A model generated the notes under the pieces. That model saw only the letters and a list, made by a program, of their open reading frames with translations. It ran no database searches and was not told where the DNA came from. Position numbers and translations under genes: made by a program. Shown here piece after piece: positions 1-10,247 of a stretch of DNA of 64,000 bases. Numbering within the stretch: position 1 is the stretch's first letter; each line of letters begins with the position of its first letter. This DNA comes from Cellulomonas sp. JH27-2 (lineage in GTDB: Bacteria > Actinomycetota > Actinomycetes > Actinomycetales > Cellulomonadaceae), in the NCBI RefSeq assembly GCF_014837175.1, contig NZ_JACYFR010000001.1, positions 248,001 through 312,000 of the forward strand, given 5' to 3'.

Positions 1-1223
1 ATGGCGAGCGCGTCGCGCTGCACGGCGGCGCGGTGGTGGACCTTCCCGGAGCGCGCGTCGATCTCCACGACCAGGTCCTGCGACGACGAGCTGACGATCC
101 GCCCGTCGCGCACCAGGTACCCGCCGGACAAGGCGAGCGGCACGCGCCACAGCAGACGCCCGGTCGCCGCGTCGTAGCCACGGGACTCACGGTCGGCGGT
201 CACGACGACACCCGCCGCAGACCCGTCGTCGACCCGCGGCACCATCACGGTGCCGGCGACCGCGACGGGCGCACGCCCCGCTGCGAAGACCTGGCTCCGG
301 ACCTTGCCGCCCACGCTGGTCGACGTCACCAGCAGGTCCCCGACGGCTGTCGTCGCCGTGGTCCCGTCCATCCCTGCGAGCACGCTCCCGTCCGACGCGA
401 GCACCGAGGTCCAGCCGCCGTCGGACGTCCCGGCCGCGACCTGCCCGCCGGCCGCGACCAGCTCGGCGCCCTGGCCGCACCGCGCGGCGGTCGCCCACCG
501 TGTCGTGTTGCCGACGACCGCCCGCACCACGCACGTCCCGTTGGCGGTGCGGGTCGCGAGGTAGGTGGTCCCGCGGTCGGCGGCGAGCACGTCGGCGCGC
601 GGCACGTCGACGGCCGCCAGCACCGACCCGTCGCGTGCGTCGACGGTCACCAGCCGGGATGCTTCCGGGGACGCCGGCACCAGGCAGAGCAGCGCCTCGC
701 CCGCGGCGACGACGTCCGTGGCCGATCGCGTCGCGGACGCCGCCCCGGTCGACGAGCTCGCGCGCGTCCCCACGCAGGTGGGCGATACCGTGGACGCCCG
801 CGCGTCCGACGGCGCCTGCAACGGTGTCGCCCACCGCACCTGTCCGGTGCCCGTGTCGAGCGCCAGGGCGTCGAAGCTCCCGTCGGCCATGCGACGAGCG
901 CCGACGAACGCGCCGCCAACCTCGAAGCCCGCCGCGACCACCGGCTGCTCGGTCGTCGGCACCTCCCAGCGCACGGCCAACCGCTCCGGCAGTGGCGCCA
1001 GCGTCCCAGGCAGCCCCGCCAGGTACGCGTCGTGATGGCGGGCCCGGGCGTCGAGCGTCGCCTGCGCACCCAGCGCCAGCCCGACGACGAGCACCGGCAC
1101 GGGCCACCACCGCCGCCAGCGCCGAGCGCCTCGACGAGGGGCAGCGTCACGCGGCTCGTCAGGCGCGCCCCCGTCGGGCCACTCCTCGACGAGCTCGACC
1201 TGCCGCACCGCGCCGTGCACCAC
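1..1223 (-). CDS. PQQ-like beta-propeller membrane protein (3' end outside window)
   Basis: The frame read on the minus strand runs off the left edge, so the C-terminus is missing. Translation gives an acidic N-terminus (VELVEEWPDGG), a basic stretch (RRGARRWRRWW), one hydrophobic helix (PVPVLVVGLALGA, about residues 45-60) and then an extracytoplasmic region. That region has propeller-like strands such as ALDTGTGQVRWATP and VEIDARSGKVHH, typical of PQQ-like repeats, where a D-x-x-T/S-G turn recurs. It is probably a single-pass protein with an outward-facing propeller; the ligand is unknown. Start candidates are GTG at 1223 or 1220, and GTG 1244 is also possible. An in-frame stop lies about 35 bp further upstream. 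Codon third positions are strongly GC, unlike the competing frames. It lies just downstream of the chitinase terminator. Confidence 0.7.
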   Translation of the reverse strand, partial: MVHGAVRQVELVEEWPDGGAPDEPRDAAPRRGARRWRRWWPVPVLVVGLALGAQATLDARARHHDAYLAGLPGTLAPLPERLAVRWEVPTTEQPVVAAGFEVGGAFVGARRMADGSFDALALDTGTGQVRWATPLQAPSDARASTVSPTCVGTRASSSTGAASATRSATDVVAAGEALLCLVPASPEASRLVTVDARDGSVLAAVDVPRADVLAADRGTTYLATRTANGTCVVRAVVGNTTRWATAARCGQGAELVAAGGQVAAGTSDGGWTSVLASDGSVLAGMDGTTATTAVGDLLVTSTSVGGKVRSQVFAAGRAPVAVAGTVMVPRVDDGSAAGVVVTADRESRGYDAATGRLLWRVPLALSGGYLVRDGRIVSSSSQDLVVEIDARSGKVHHRAAVQRDALA

Positions 1224-1250
1224 CCACCGACCGTATCCCCGCACGCGGAC

Positions 1251-1279
1251 GGGGGCCGGTCCAGGACGGACCGACCCCC
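1251..1279 (-). terminator. Hairpin terminator after the chitinase gene
   Basis: Twelve-base arms (GGGGGcCGGTCC at 1251-1262 and GGACCGaCCCCC at 1268-1279) pair with one mismatch around a 5-base loop, 26 bp past the chitinase stop. No T-tract follows, as is usual for high-GC actinobacterial terminators. Confidence 0.6.
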
Positions 1280-1304
1280 GCTCGCGGTGGGGTGAATCAG
1301 CGAC

Positions 1305-3005
<1,701 letters not shown>

Positions 3006-3046
3006 CCGTGCCTCCGTGGTGACGCTATTTGTGAGGGGTGTTTTGT

Positions 3047-3067
3047 AAGGATCGATTACTAATCCTT
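3047..3067. promoter_or_regulatory. Dyad (AAGGAT-N9-ATCCTT) in chitinase leader
   Basis: Six-base perfect arms with a 9-base AT-rich centre, about 40 bp upstream of the chitinase ATG and just downstream of the predicted transcription start. It could be a repressor site. The function is inferred from position only. Confidence 0.35.
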
Positions 3068-3075
3068 GACTTGTG

Positions 3076-3105
3076 ACACTAGCCAGACCGGGTGAAATCG
3101 GTCAA
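3076..3105 (-). promoter_or_regulatory. Candidate promoter of the chitinase gene
   Basis: On the minus strand, TTGACC (3105-3100) and TAGTGT (3081-3076) are separated by 18 bp and lie about 70 bp upstream of the ATG. This is a good match to a housekeeping sigma-70 promoter in an otherwise GC-rich region. Confidence 0.45.
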
Positions 3106-3299
3106 CAGTTCGGGTGAAATTCGGGCAGAACGGGTAGCGGCGTCCACCCGCCCGACGACGGCCACGCGGCGACGCTCGCCGCGCGCCGTCGCCGACCGCC
3201 GCGTACGCTCGCACCAGGGCGCTCGCGGACCGCGAGAAGAGAGCCGCCAACGCGTTGACCAGTGCAGACATGGCGGCTGGGGGCTTCTGGGAGGACGAG

Positions 3300-3767
3300 A
3301 TGACAGGCGACGACGACACCACCAGGGCGGCAACCGACGCGCCGCTCATCACTCCCGACGACGTCCCCGGCACGCCTGAGCCCGCAGTCGAGCCGAGAGC
3401 CGACCCCCTCCCCGGCGAGACACCCGCGGACAAGACGCCCGCCGACGACACGACTCCGCCGAAGTCCGGCAAGGGAGAGCCGGCACCGGTCGCGGTCAAG
3501 CCCGCCCGCAGCCGGACGGGTGCGGTCTGGGTCGGGATCGTCGTCGGGACGCTCGTGCTGATCGCGCTCATCATCTTCATGCTCCAGAACACCGACGAGG
3601 TCGAGGTCCACTTCCTCGGCTGGACGGGCACGGCGCCGCTCGCGATCGCGCTGCTCATCGCGGGTGTGGGCGTCGGGTTGATCGCGCTCGTCGTCGGGAC
3701 CCTGCGCATCGCCCAGCTCAAGCGGCGCCTGGGCGCGGCCCGCAAGGCCGCGGCACCGCTGGCCTGA
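3300..3767 (+). CDS. LapA-domain (DUF1049) membrane protein
   Basis: A 155-residue protein with a long acidic Pro/Asp-rich N-terminal tail (about 1-75), followed by two hydrophobic helices flanking a short loop: VWVGIVVGTLVLIALIIFML, then NTDEVEVHFLGW, then PLAIALLIAGVGVGLIALVVG. The NTDEVEVHFLGW strand between two helices is typical of the LapA/DUF1049 family of small inner-membrane proteins. A basic tail (RIAQLKRRLGAARK) follows. I chose ATG 3300 over the longer TTG 3255 or ATG 3270 because GGAGG sits directly upstream. It ends 5 bp before the GNAT gene, so the two may be co-transcribed. The role in actinobacteria is not established. Confidence 0.8.
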   Translation: MTGDDDTTRAATDAPLITPDDVPGTPEPAVEPRADPLPGETPADKTPADDTTPPKSGKGEPAPVAVKPARSRTGAVWVGIVVGTLVLIALIIFMLQNTDEVEVHFLGWTGTAPLAIALLIAGVGVGLIALVVGTLRIAQLKRRLGAARKAAAPLA

Positions 3768-3772
3768 CCCGG

Positions 3773-4204
3773 GTGACCAGCGAATACGTCGTCGTCGACG
3801 GCGCGCCGGACGCCGACGACTACGCCCGCCTGCGCTGCGAGGCCGGCCTGTCCCCCGTCTCGCCCGAGCAGGCCGCGCGAGCCGTCGTCGGCGGGTGGTT
3901 CGCGTGCCACGTCGTGCGTGCAGCGCACGACGACGAGCCCGACGAGGTCGTCGCGATGGGCCGCGTCATCGGCGACGGCGCCTGGTACTTCCACGTCATC
4001 GACATGGCCGTGCTGCCCGGGCACCAGCGCCGCGGCCTGGGCGACGCGGTCCTGACCCGGCTGCTCCGCGAGATCCGCACCCAGGCCCCTCCGCACGCGT
4101 GGGTCAACCTGCTGGCCGACGCCCCGGGCCGCGGGCTGTACGCACGGCACGGCTTCACGCAGACGGCCCCGGATTCCCTCGGCATGGGCATGCGCCTGCT
4201 CTGA
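3773..4204 (+). CDS. GNAT-family N-acetyltransferase
   Basis: A 143-residue protein with the GNAT fold. A central strand (VIDMAVLPGHQRRGLGDAVL, about 75-94) contains the acetyl-CoA pyrophosphate-binding R/Q-x-x-G-x-G/A loop (QRRGLG), followed by an alpha helix (LTRLLREI). A C-terminal strand (GLYARHGFTQTAPDSLGM) is typical of the GNAT end motif. It starts with GTG 5 bp after the LapA-like gene. The substrate cannot be inferred; such small solo GNATs acetylate amines, amino acids or antibiotics. It terminates ahead of a strong hairpin. Confidence 0.85.
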   Translation: MTSEYVVVDGAPDADDYARLRCEAGLSPVSPEQAARAVVGGWFACHVVRAAHDDEPDEVVAMGRVIGDGAWYFHVIDMAVLPGHQRRGLGDAVLTRLLREIRTQAPPHAWVNLLADAPGRGLYARHGFTQTAPDSLGMGMRLL

Positions 4205-4216
4205 ACCCTCGCGTGC

Positions 4217-4247
4217 TGCCTTTCTCCCGCTATGCGGGCGAAAGGCA
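4217..4247. terminator. Hairpin terminator after the GNAT gene
   Basis: Arms TGCCTTTCtCCCGC (4217-4230) and GCGGGcGAAAGGCA (4234-4247) pair 13 of 14 around a 3-base loop, 13 bp past the GNAT stop. There is no T-tract. Confidence 0.6.
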
Positions 4248-4364
4248 ACACGCCGGCGCCGCCCCGGCGGTCGCACAGGGCGCGCACAGGATTTCACCCG
4301 CTCGCCATGCCGTCGCCGGTGCCACGTCACCCTGTCGCCCGACGAGCGCCGTTCGCTCGTCGGC

Positions 4365-6611
4365 GTGAGAACACGCCGCGCCATCGCGCTCGCAGTCGTC
4401 ACCGCCACCATCACCGCAGCCCTGGCCACGTCGGCCGGGGCCGCCACCTCGAGCCCCGGCCACGCGGCCGCGGCCGTCTCCACGAAGGGCACGACGAAGA
4501 CCCCGACGACGGGTCCGCAGCTCCTCGCCCGGGCGTCGCTGTCCGCCGACTACCTGGCGGCAGGCCCGCCGTCCGGCGCGCTGGCCACCCCCGCCAACGG
4601 CCGCACCGGCCCGTTCGCCGGCCAGGTCATCCCGGGATTCTCGGCCGCGGTCGACAACCACGACGGGACCTTCTGGGCCATGCCGGACAACGGCTTCGGC
4701 ACCAAGGCCAACTCCGCGGACTTCCTGCTGCGCATCTACCGCGTCACGCCCTCGTGGAAGACTGCCCAGGGCGGCGCGGGCACGCTCAAGGCGGGCTCGT
4801 TCGTCCAGCTCCGCGACCCGAACAAGAAGATCACGTTCCCCCTCACGCGCGCGGACCGCCTGCTCACCGGCGCGGACTTCGACATCGAGTCGCTGGTCCG
4901 GCAGCCCGACGGCACGTTCTGGATCGGCGAGGAGTTCGGGCCGTTCCTGCTGCACTTCGACGCGAAGGGCGTGCTGCTGCAGGCACCGGTGCCGTTCGTC
5001 GGCGGCAAGTCCCCGGACAACCCGACGCTCGGCAGCGAGACGCCGCGGATCCCGCGCAGCCGCGGGTTCGAGGCTCTGGCCGCGTCGACGAACGGGCGCT
5101 GGCTGTACCCGGTCGTCGAGGGCGCGTTCACCGACGACCCGGTGCTGCGCCGCCGCTGGATCTACGAGTTCGACACCAAGAAGAACGAATACACGGGCAA
5201 GCGCTGGGCGTACCAGACCGACCAGGACGCGAACGACGTCGGCGACGCCCAGCTGGTTGGCAAGGACCGGCTCTGGCTCATCGAGCGCGACGACTTCGAC
5301 GGACCCGCGTCGGTGACCAAGCGCGTCTACGAGGTCGACCTGTCCCAGCGCGACGCGGACGGGTTCGTGCCGAAGACGCTGGTGCTCGACGCGCTGCGCA
5401 TCGCGAACCCGCGGAAGATCGGTGCCGGGACCGGCTACGGCACGGGCGACCCGTTCTCCTTCCCGGTGCAGTCGTTCGAGACGATCGTGCCGCTGGGCGG
5501 TGACCGGCTGCTGCTGGCGAACGACAACAACTACCCCGGCAACAGCGCGCGCAACCCGGGCACGCCCGACGACACGGAGATGGCGATCGTGGACCTGCAC
5601 AAGGCCAGGCTCCTCGCGGCCGGCGACGCGACGGTCATCGGCCACCGCGGCGCGTCGGGCTACCGCCCCGAGCACACGCTCGCGTCCTACGAGACGGCCA
5701 TCGCGATGTGCGCGGACTACATCGAGCCGGACCTGGTCAGCACCAAGGACCACGTGCTCGTCGCGCGGCACGAGAACGAGATCGGTGGCACGACGAACGT
5801 CGCCGAGCACCCGGAGTTCGCGTCCCGCAAGGCGACCAAGACGATCGACGGGCGCGCGGTGACCGGCTGGTTCACCGAGGACTTCACTCTCGCCGAGCTC
5901 AAAACGCTGCGCGCCAAGGAGCGCCTGCCGCAGGTGCGTCCCGCCAACACGGCATTCGACGGGAAGTACCAGATCCCGACGTTCGACGAGGTCCTGGACC
6001 TGGCCCGCCACTCGCGCACCTGCAGCGGCAAGCCCGTGGGCGTCTACCCGGAGACCAAGCACCCGACGTACTTCGACTCGATCGGGCTGTCGCTCGAGGA
6101 ACCGCTGCTGGCGCAGCTGAAGGTGAACGGGTTCACCGGCAAGAATGCGCCGGTGTTCATCCAGAGCTTCGAGACGAGCAACCTGCGCGAGCTCGCGACG
6201 AGGACGAACCTGCCGCTCGTGCAGCTCGTCGACTGCTCCGGGGCTCCCTACGACCTCGTCGCGGCCGGGGACACCCGGACCTACGCCGACCTGGTGACGA
6301 AGGCCGGCCTGAAGGACATCGCGACGTACGCCGACGGGCTCGGTGCCTGCAAGGACGTGCTCATCCCCCGCGACTCGCTCGGCAACCTGCTGTCCCCCAC
6401 GCCCGTGATCAAGCAGGCCCACAAGGCCGGGCTGATCGTGCACGCGTGGACGTTCCGCCGCGAGAACCAGTTCCTGCCGGCCCAGTTCCGGCTGAGCTCG
6501 GACCCCAACGGGATCGGTGACCTGGAGGGCGAGATCCGCACCTTCGTCGCCGCCGGTCTGGACGGGCTGTTCACGGACAACGCCGACATCGGGGTGGCTG
6601 CGACGCGCTGA
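4365..6611 (+). CDS. Secreted phytase-esterase-like / glycerophosphodiester phosphodiesterase fusion
   Basis: A 748-residue exported protein with two domains. After a signal peptide (cleavage near SAGAA, residue 27) comes an esterase-like domain of the phytase family (about 55-415), with propeller-type strands such as DNHDGTFWAMPDNGFG and GADFDIESLV. From about residue 425 the GDPD domain begins at the HRG motif (VIGHRGASGYRPEHT). It continues with ADYIEPDLV, the metal/acid residues of YIEPD, and ends with LDGLFTDNADIG. The GDPD part should hydrolyse glycerophosphodiesters to glycerol-3-phosphate and an alcohol. With the phytase-like part it could scavenge organic phosphate outside the cell. 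The start is set by the signal peptide at the start codon near the end of a short intergenic region. Confidence 0.88.
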   Translation: MRTRRAIALAVVTATITAALATSAGAATSSPGHAAAAVSTKGTTKTPTTGPQLLARASLSADYLAAGPPSGALATPANGRTGPFAGQVIPGFSAAVDNHDGTFWAMPDNGFGTKANSADFLLRIYRVTPSWKTAQGGAGTLKAGSFVQLRDPNKKITFPLTRADRLLTGADFDIESLVRQPDGTFWIGEEFGPFLLHFDAKGVLLQAPVPFVGGKSPDNPTLGSETPRIPRSRGFEALAASTNGRWLYPVVEGAFTDDPVLRRRWIYEFDTKKNEYTGKRWAYQTDQDANDVGDAQLVGKDRLWLIERDDFDGPASVTKRVYEVDLSQRDADGFVPKTLVLDALRIANPRKIGAGTGYGTGDPFSFPVQSFETIVPLGGDRLLLANDNNYPGNSARNPGTPDDTEMAIVDLHKARLLAAGDATVIGHRGASGYRPEHTLASYETAIAMCADYIEPDLVSTKDHVLVARHENEIGGTTNVAEHPEFASRKATKTIDGRAVTGWFTEDFTLAELKTLRAKERLPQVRPANTAFDGKYQIPTFDEVLDLARHSRTCSGKPVGVYPETKHPTYFDSIGLSLEEPLLAQLKVNGFTGKNAPVFIQSFETSNLRELATRTNLPLVQLVDCSGAPYDLVAAGDTRTYADLVTKAGLKDIATYADGLGACKDVLIPRDSLGNLLSPTPVIKQAHKAGLIVHAWTFRRENQFLPAQFRLSSDPNGIGDLEGEIRTFVAAGLDGLFTDNADIGVAATR

Positions 6612-6626
6612 CGCCACGACGGGTCC

Positions 6627-6668
6627 GTGGGTAGCGTTCCCCCGTACAGCGGGCGGAACGCTACCCAC
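6627..6668. terminator. Strong hairpin after the phosphodiesterase gene
   Basis: Perfect 14-base arms (GTGGGTAGCGTTCC, 6627-6640, and its complement 6655-6668) enclose a 14-base loop that itself can pair CCCG with CGGG. It lies 16 bp after the stop codon. There is no T-tract. Confidence 0.7.
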
Positions 6669-6751
6669 GACCGCATCGGGCGCCGGTAGCCCTATGCTGC
6701 GCTGGCAGACGCTCGCCCGCGCTGCACCCCCGCTAGCGCCCAGGAGTCGCC

Positions 6752-7816
6752 GTGCCCGGCCTCTTCGTCTTCTCCCTCGTCCTGCTGGTCGTCGCCGCCG
6801 TCGCCGGGGCGGTGTGGTTCGTCGGCCGACGACGCGTCGCGGCGCGAGTCGCCGCGGGTGCGGCCGCGGATGTCGGCGCGCCCGTCGTCGAGCCGTCCGA
6901 CGAACCCGACGACGAGCCGGCGAGCGGCCGGCGCACCAAGTCCAAGCGCCCCAGCGCTGTCCGGACGCCGGATCCGCAGGCCGGTCCGCGCACCGCGGGC
7001 TGGGTGGCCGTGGGCGCCGCGACCTTCGCGGTCGTCTTCGCGTTCTTCAGTGCTGCCACCATCGTGTCGACCAAGAACGTCGGCATCGAGACGTCGTTCG
7101 GGCGGCCCGTCGGCAGCCTGTCCAACGGCTTCCACCTCGTGCCACCGTGGAACAAGGTGACCGAGATGGACGCCGCCATCCAGACGGACAACCACGTCAA
7201 GGGCGGTTCGCACGTCGGCTGCATCACCGTCCGCATCGCGCACCAGGCCACGGCCTGCGTGGACACGTCGATCCGATGGCGCATCGAGGAGCCGGCCGCC
7301 GACGCGCTGTTCCGGGACTACCGCGACTTCGACAACGTCCGCGACAGCCTGGTCACCCGCGACCTCAACGCCGCGCTGAACGCCGCGTTCGAGGACTACG
7401 ACCCGCTGGCGATCGACAAGGACGGCAATTCCACCTCACCGGGCCTTGAGTCGCAGTCGGAGGCCGTGCTGAACACCATCCGCGGCCAGATCGGCGACGA
7501 GATCAACGTGCTGTCGGTGATCATCCCGGTGGTGCACTACGACGACAACACGCAGAGCAAGGTCAACGCGCTGCTGGCGCAGGTGGCGCAGACGCGGATC
7601 GCGGAGCAGTCGGTCATCACCGCGCAGCAGCAGGCGTTGGCCAACCAGACCCTCGCGCAGTCGGTGTCCAAGGACCCCAACGTGCTGGTCTCCAAGTGCA
7701 TCGACCTGCTGGGAGAGATGGTCTCCAAGGGCCAGTCCATCCCGATCGGGTTCAGCTGCTGGCCGGGCGGTGCGTCGTCGGTCGTGGTCCCGGGGGTCTC
7801 GACGCCGACGAAGTAG
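6752..7816 (+). CDS. SPFH/band-7 domain membrane protein
   Basis: A 354-residue protein. An N-terminal helix (FVFSLVLLVVAAVAGAVWFV) is followed by a charged cytoplasmic-type spacer (about 30-82) and a second hydrophobic helix (GWVAVGAATFAVVFAFFSA). An SPFH domain then starts at VSTKNVGIETSFGRPVG and NGFHLVPPW. Family hallmarks are the TSIRWRIEEP strand, the VRDSLVTRDLNAALNAAF helix and a Gln/Ala-rich coiled coil (RIAEQSVITAQQQALANQ). It probably forms oligomeric membrane scaffolds, like prohibitin or stomatin. Paired cysteines (GCITV and TACVD, and KCIDL/FSCWP near the end) are unusual for a cytoplasmic SPFH domain and may indicate disulfides on an outward face. The GTG start follows GAG-rich sequence. 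Confidence 0.85.
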   Translation: MPGLFVFSLVLLVVAAVAGAVWFVGRRRVAARVAAGAAADVGAPVVEPSDEPDDEPASGRRTKSKRPSAVRTPDPQAGPRTAGWVAVGAATFAVVFAFFSAATIVSTKNVGIETSFGRPVGSLSNGFHLVPPWNKVTEMDAAIQTDNHVKGGSHVGCITVRIAHQATACVDTSIRWRIEEPAADALFRDYRDFDNVRDSLVTRDLNAALNAAFEDYDPLAIDKDGNSTSPGLESQSEAVLNTIRGQIGDEINVLSVIIPVVHYDDNTQSKVNALLAQVAQTRIAEQSVITAQQQALANQTLAQSVSKDPNVLVSKCIDLLGEMVSKGQSIPIGFSCWPGGASSVVVPGVSTPTK

Positions 7817-7966
7817 CGTCGCCCCCCGAGGACGGTCCCGTCGGTCCTGCACCTGACGGCCGTCGCGCGTACCGCCTGACCAGGCATAACACGAGCCTAG
7901 GAACGTGCGGGTGACGTCTCATCCGATTTTCCGCGCATCGTCGCGCCGATCCCGTACGGTCGTCGC

Positions 7967-8362
7967 GTGCAGCGCTCGCGCCCGGTCCTGTCCCTCGTCG
8001 CGGTGGTCGTCGTGGCCATGGGGCTGTCCGTCGCGCACTGGGGTGCCGCGCCCTGGGCCGACCCGCTCGGCGACGCCCTGTACGCCGTCCTCGTGTACGT
8101 GCTGGTGCTCCTCGTCGCGCCCCGCCTCAACCCTGCGTACGCGGGCACGCTCACGGCCGGCATCTGCGCCGCGGTCGAGTTCTTCCAGCTCACCGGCCTG
8201 GCCGACGACGCCGTCGACCGCTTCTCCCCGTTGCGGTACGTCCTCGGGACCACGTTCTCGACCCTCGACCTGTTCGTGTACGTCGGCGCCGCCGCGCTCG
8301 CCGCGCTGGTCGACCACACGGTGACGCGCGAGCGGACACCGGCTCCGGACCTGCGCCGCTGA
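7967..8362 (+). CDS. DUF2809-family membrane protein
   Basis: A 131-residue protein with four predicted membrane helices: an N-terminal VLSLVAVVVVAMGLSV, then ALYAVLVYVLVLLVA, GTLTAGICAAVEFFQL and FVYVGAAALAALVD. The pattern GDALYAVLVYVL, then AAVEFFQLTG, then LGTTFSTLDLFVYVGAAA is that of the DUF2809 family. Function is unknown. It starts with GTG. It stands alone between the SPFH gene and the DUF222-HNH gene. Confidence 0.8.
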   Translation: MQRSRPVLSLVAVVVVAMGLSVAHWGAAPWADPLGDALYAVLVYVLVLLVAPRLNPAYAGTLTAGICAAVEFFQLTGLADDAVDRFSPLRYVLGTTFSTLDLFVYVGAAALAALVDHTVTRERTPAPDLRR

Positions 8363-8471
8363 CGTCTGCCGCCCCGGCTCCAGGCACCTCCGGGTGGCGC
8401 GCCTCGGCCGCACACTCGTGGATCCGACGTGCCGGGATCTGGAACAGGGGTCGACACGCCATGGCGAACAG

Positions 8472-8487
8472 TCGTACACTTGTTCGA
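8472..8487. promoter_or_regulatory. LexA-like SOS box
   Basis: TCGTACACTTGTTCGA differs at one position from the palindromic actinobacterial LexA consensus TCGAAC-N4-GTTCGA. It lies 31 bp upstream of the preferred GTG start of the DUF222-HNH gene, where a repressor would block transcription. Confidence 0.6.
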
Positions 8488-8517
8488 GTCCAAATGTCAT
8501 GGTTTGAGGGGTGTCTC

Positions 8518-10101
8518 GTGGCGGTGCCAGGGTTCGTGCAGTCCAGTCGTCAGATCGCTTCGGCGTGCCGGGACGAGCACCTGTTCTCGCGGCTCGCATC
8601 CGCCGCCGCACCCGCCGCCGCAGCCACGGACGCACCCCCTGCGGACATCGCAACCGCAGGCTCTCCCACAGACACTGCCGCCACAAGCGCATCCGCCCCG
8701 GTCGCTCCCACGAACACCGCGGCCACAGGAGCTTCCGCCGCAGACGCAGCCGCCTTGTCGTCGGAGCACCCCGATCGTCTCCTGCCGATGTTCCCCGTGC
8801 CCGCGTCGATCCCCGCGATCGTCGCGCGCCTGCAGGAGCTCGATCCGGCATCGCTGTCCCCCATCGACCTGGTCGAGTGGGTGGCGGGCTGGCAGCAGGT
8901 CATCGCAGCCGCCCAGGCTGAGCAGGCGCGCGGGTTCCGGCAGGCCGTCGTCAAGCCGGGTCCGATGGGCGACTACGTGGACGACGAGCTCGCCGCGGCG
9001 CTGGTCGTCACGCGGCAGTCGATCGAACGATGCACGGCGCGAGGCATGTCGCTGCACGCCTACCCGGTGCTCGCAGACGCGCTGCGGGCGGGCCGCGTCG
9101 ACCTGCGCAAGGTCGACGTGATCCTCGACGAGTCGTTCGTGCTCTCGTTCGACTCGGTCCGTGCCGAGGTCGTCGCGCAGGCAACCGAGGCTGCCACGGG
9201 CCTGACCGCGCCTCAGCTGGCCCGCTTCGTGCGTCGGCTGATCCTGGCGGCGGACCCGGAGATCGGCGAGAAGCGCGCCAAGGAGGCCCGCACCGAGCGT
9301 GGGGTCGATCTGCGCTGGGGGCCGGACTCGATGGCATGGGTGTCGGCGTACCTGCCCGCCGCGGCCGCGGTGGGCGCGTTCACGGTGCTGGACGCGTTGG
9401 CGGGGACGTGCGACCAGGGTGACGGGCGCACCGTCGACCAGCGCCGTGCGGACGCCTTCTCCGACCTCTTCGACACCATCCTCGACAGCGGCCAGACGCC
9501 CGACGGCACAGCGCTGCCGCTCCGTCACGGGCAGCGTGCTGCCGTCCACGTCACGCTCGCCGCCAGCACGCTGCACGGCCTCGACGACCAGCCCGGCGAC
9601 CTCGGCGGCTACGGTCCCATCCCCGCCTCGATGGCCCGCGAGCTGGCCCATCGCGGCTCGTGGACCACGGTCCTCACCGACGAGCACGGAGCCCTGCGTA
9701 CGGACGCTGGGGACCGGGCTGACGGTCAGCGTGATCGCTACCGCCCCGGAGCGGAGCTGACTCGCACCGTCCTGGCCAGGGACGTCACGTGCACCTGGCC
9801 CGGCTGCCGGCAACCCGCGCAGCGCTGCGACCTCGACCACATCGAGCCGTTCGACCACAGCGACCCCGCCCGCGGCGGCCCGACCACCGCCGAGAATCTC
9901 CACGCTCTGTGTCGCCACCACCACCAGGCCAAGACCGCCAAGGTCTGGAACGTGCGGCGCGACAAGGCCACGGGCAACACCATCTGGACGAGCCCGCTCG
10001 GGATCACGTACGCGCGGTCACCCATCCCCGTGTACTGCGCACCGTCCGTCTACGACGGCACGCACCGCCCACCCGTCGCGGACGGCCCACCACCGTTCTG
10101 A
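8518..10101 (+). CDS. DUF222 / HNH endonuclease protein (13E12 type)
   Basis: A 527-residue protein of the actinobacterial 13E12-repeat type. An Ala/Thr-rich low-complexity region (about 25-85) precedes the helical DUF222 domain (about 90-360). A C-terminal HNH nuclease follows: CTWPGC, then CDLDHIEPF, then [18 protein letters not shown], which gives zinc-binding Cys pairs and the catalytic His of DHI. It is predicted to cut or bind DNA; the biological role of the family is unsettled. The start is GTG 8518 with GAGGGG 8 bases upstream. ATG 8461 and ATG 8494 are in frame, but 8461 would place the LexA-like box inside the coding region. In mycobacteria I recall members being DNA-damage induced, in line with that box. 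Confidence 0.88.
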   Translation: MAVPGFVQSSRQIASACRDEHLFSRLASAAAPAAAATDAPPADIATAGSPTDTAATSASAPVAPTNTAATGASAADAAALSSEHPDRLLPMFPVPASIPAIVARLQELDPASLSPIDLVEWVAGWQQVIAAAQAEQARGFRQAVVKPGPMGDYVDDELAAALVVTRQSIERCTARGMSLHAYPVLADALRAGRVDLRKVDVILDESFVLSFDSVRAEVVAQATEAATGLTAPQLARFVRRLILAADPEIGEKRAKEARTERGVDLRWGPDSMAWVSAYLPAAAAVGAFTVLDALAGTCDQGDGRTVDQRRADAFSDLFDTILDSGQTPDGTALPLRHGQRAAVHVTLAASTLHGLDDQPGDLGGYGPIPASMARELAHRGSWTTVLTDEHGALRTDAGDRADGQRDRYRPGAELTRTVLARDVTCTWPGCRQPAQRCDLDHIEPFDHSDPARGGPTTAENLHALCRHHHQAKTAKVWNVRRDKATGNTIWTSPLGITYARSPIPVYCAPSVYDGTHRPPVADGPPPF

Positions 10102-10213
10102 CCCGCCTGACCGCTGCCGTCGCGTCGCGCTCGATCGCGGGCGACAAGCGATCTCGCGCGTCCGGTCATTCGTCGGCGGCTCCGTCAGCACGAGGTCTGG
10201 GCCGACAGGCGAC

Positions 10214-10239
10214 GGAATATCTCATCCCACCGCGGCGTC
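10214..10239 (+). promoter_or_regulatory. Possible SigR-like promoter of the reductase gene
   Basis: GGAAT (10214-10218), an 18-bp spacer and GTC (10237-10239) resemble the GGAAT-N18-GTT promoter of SigR/SigH-type sigma factors, with the last base off. The implied transcript would begin almost at the ATG (10248), which has no visible ribosome site. Confidence 0.3.
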
Positions 10240-10247
10240 CTACGAAC

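Noticed and set aside
3106..3299. A gene in the divergent space between the chitinase and the LapA-domain gene
   Set aside because: Only composition-driven open frames are present, without a ribosome site or recognisable domain.
8461..8517. ATG start at 8461 for the DUF222-HNH gene
   Set aside because: It would put the LexA-like box inside the coding sequence and has no ribosome site, whereas GTG 8518 has GAGGGG in the right position.
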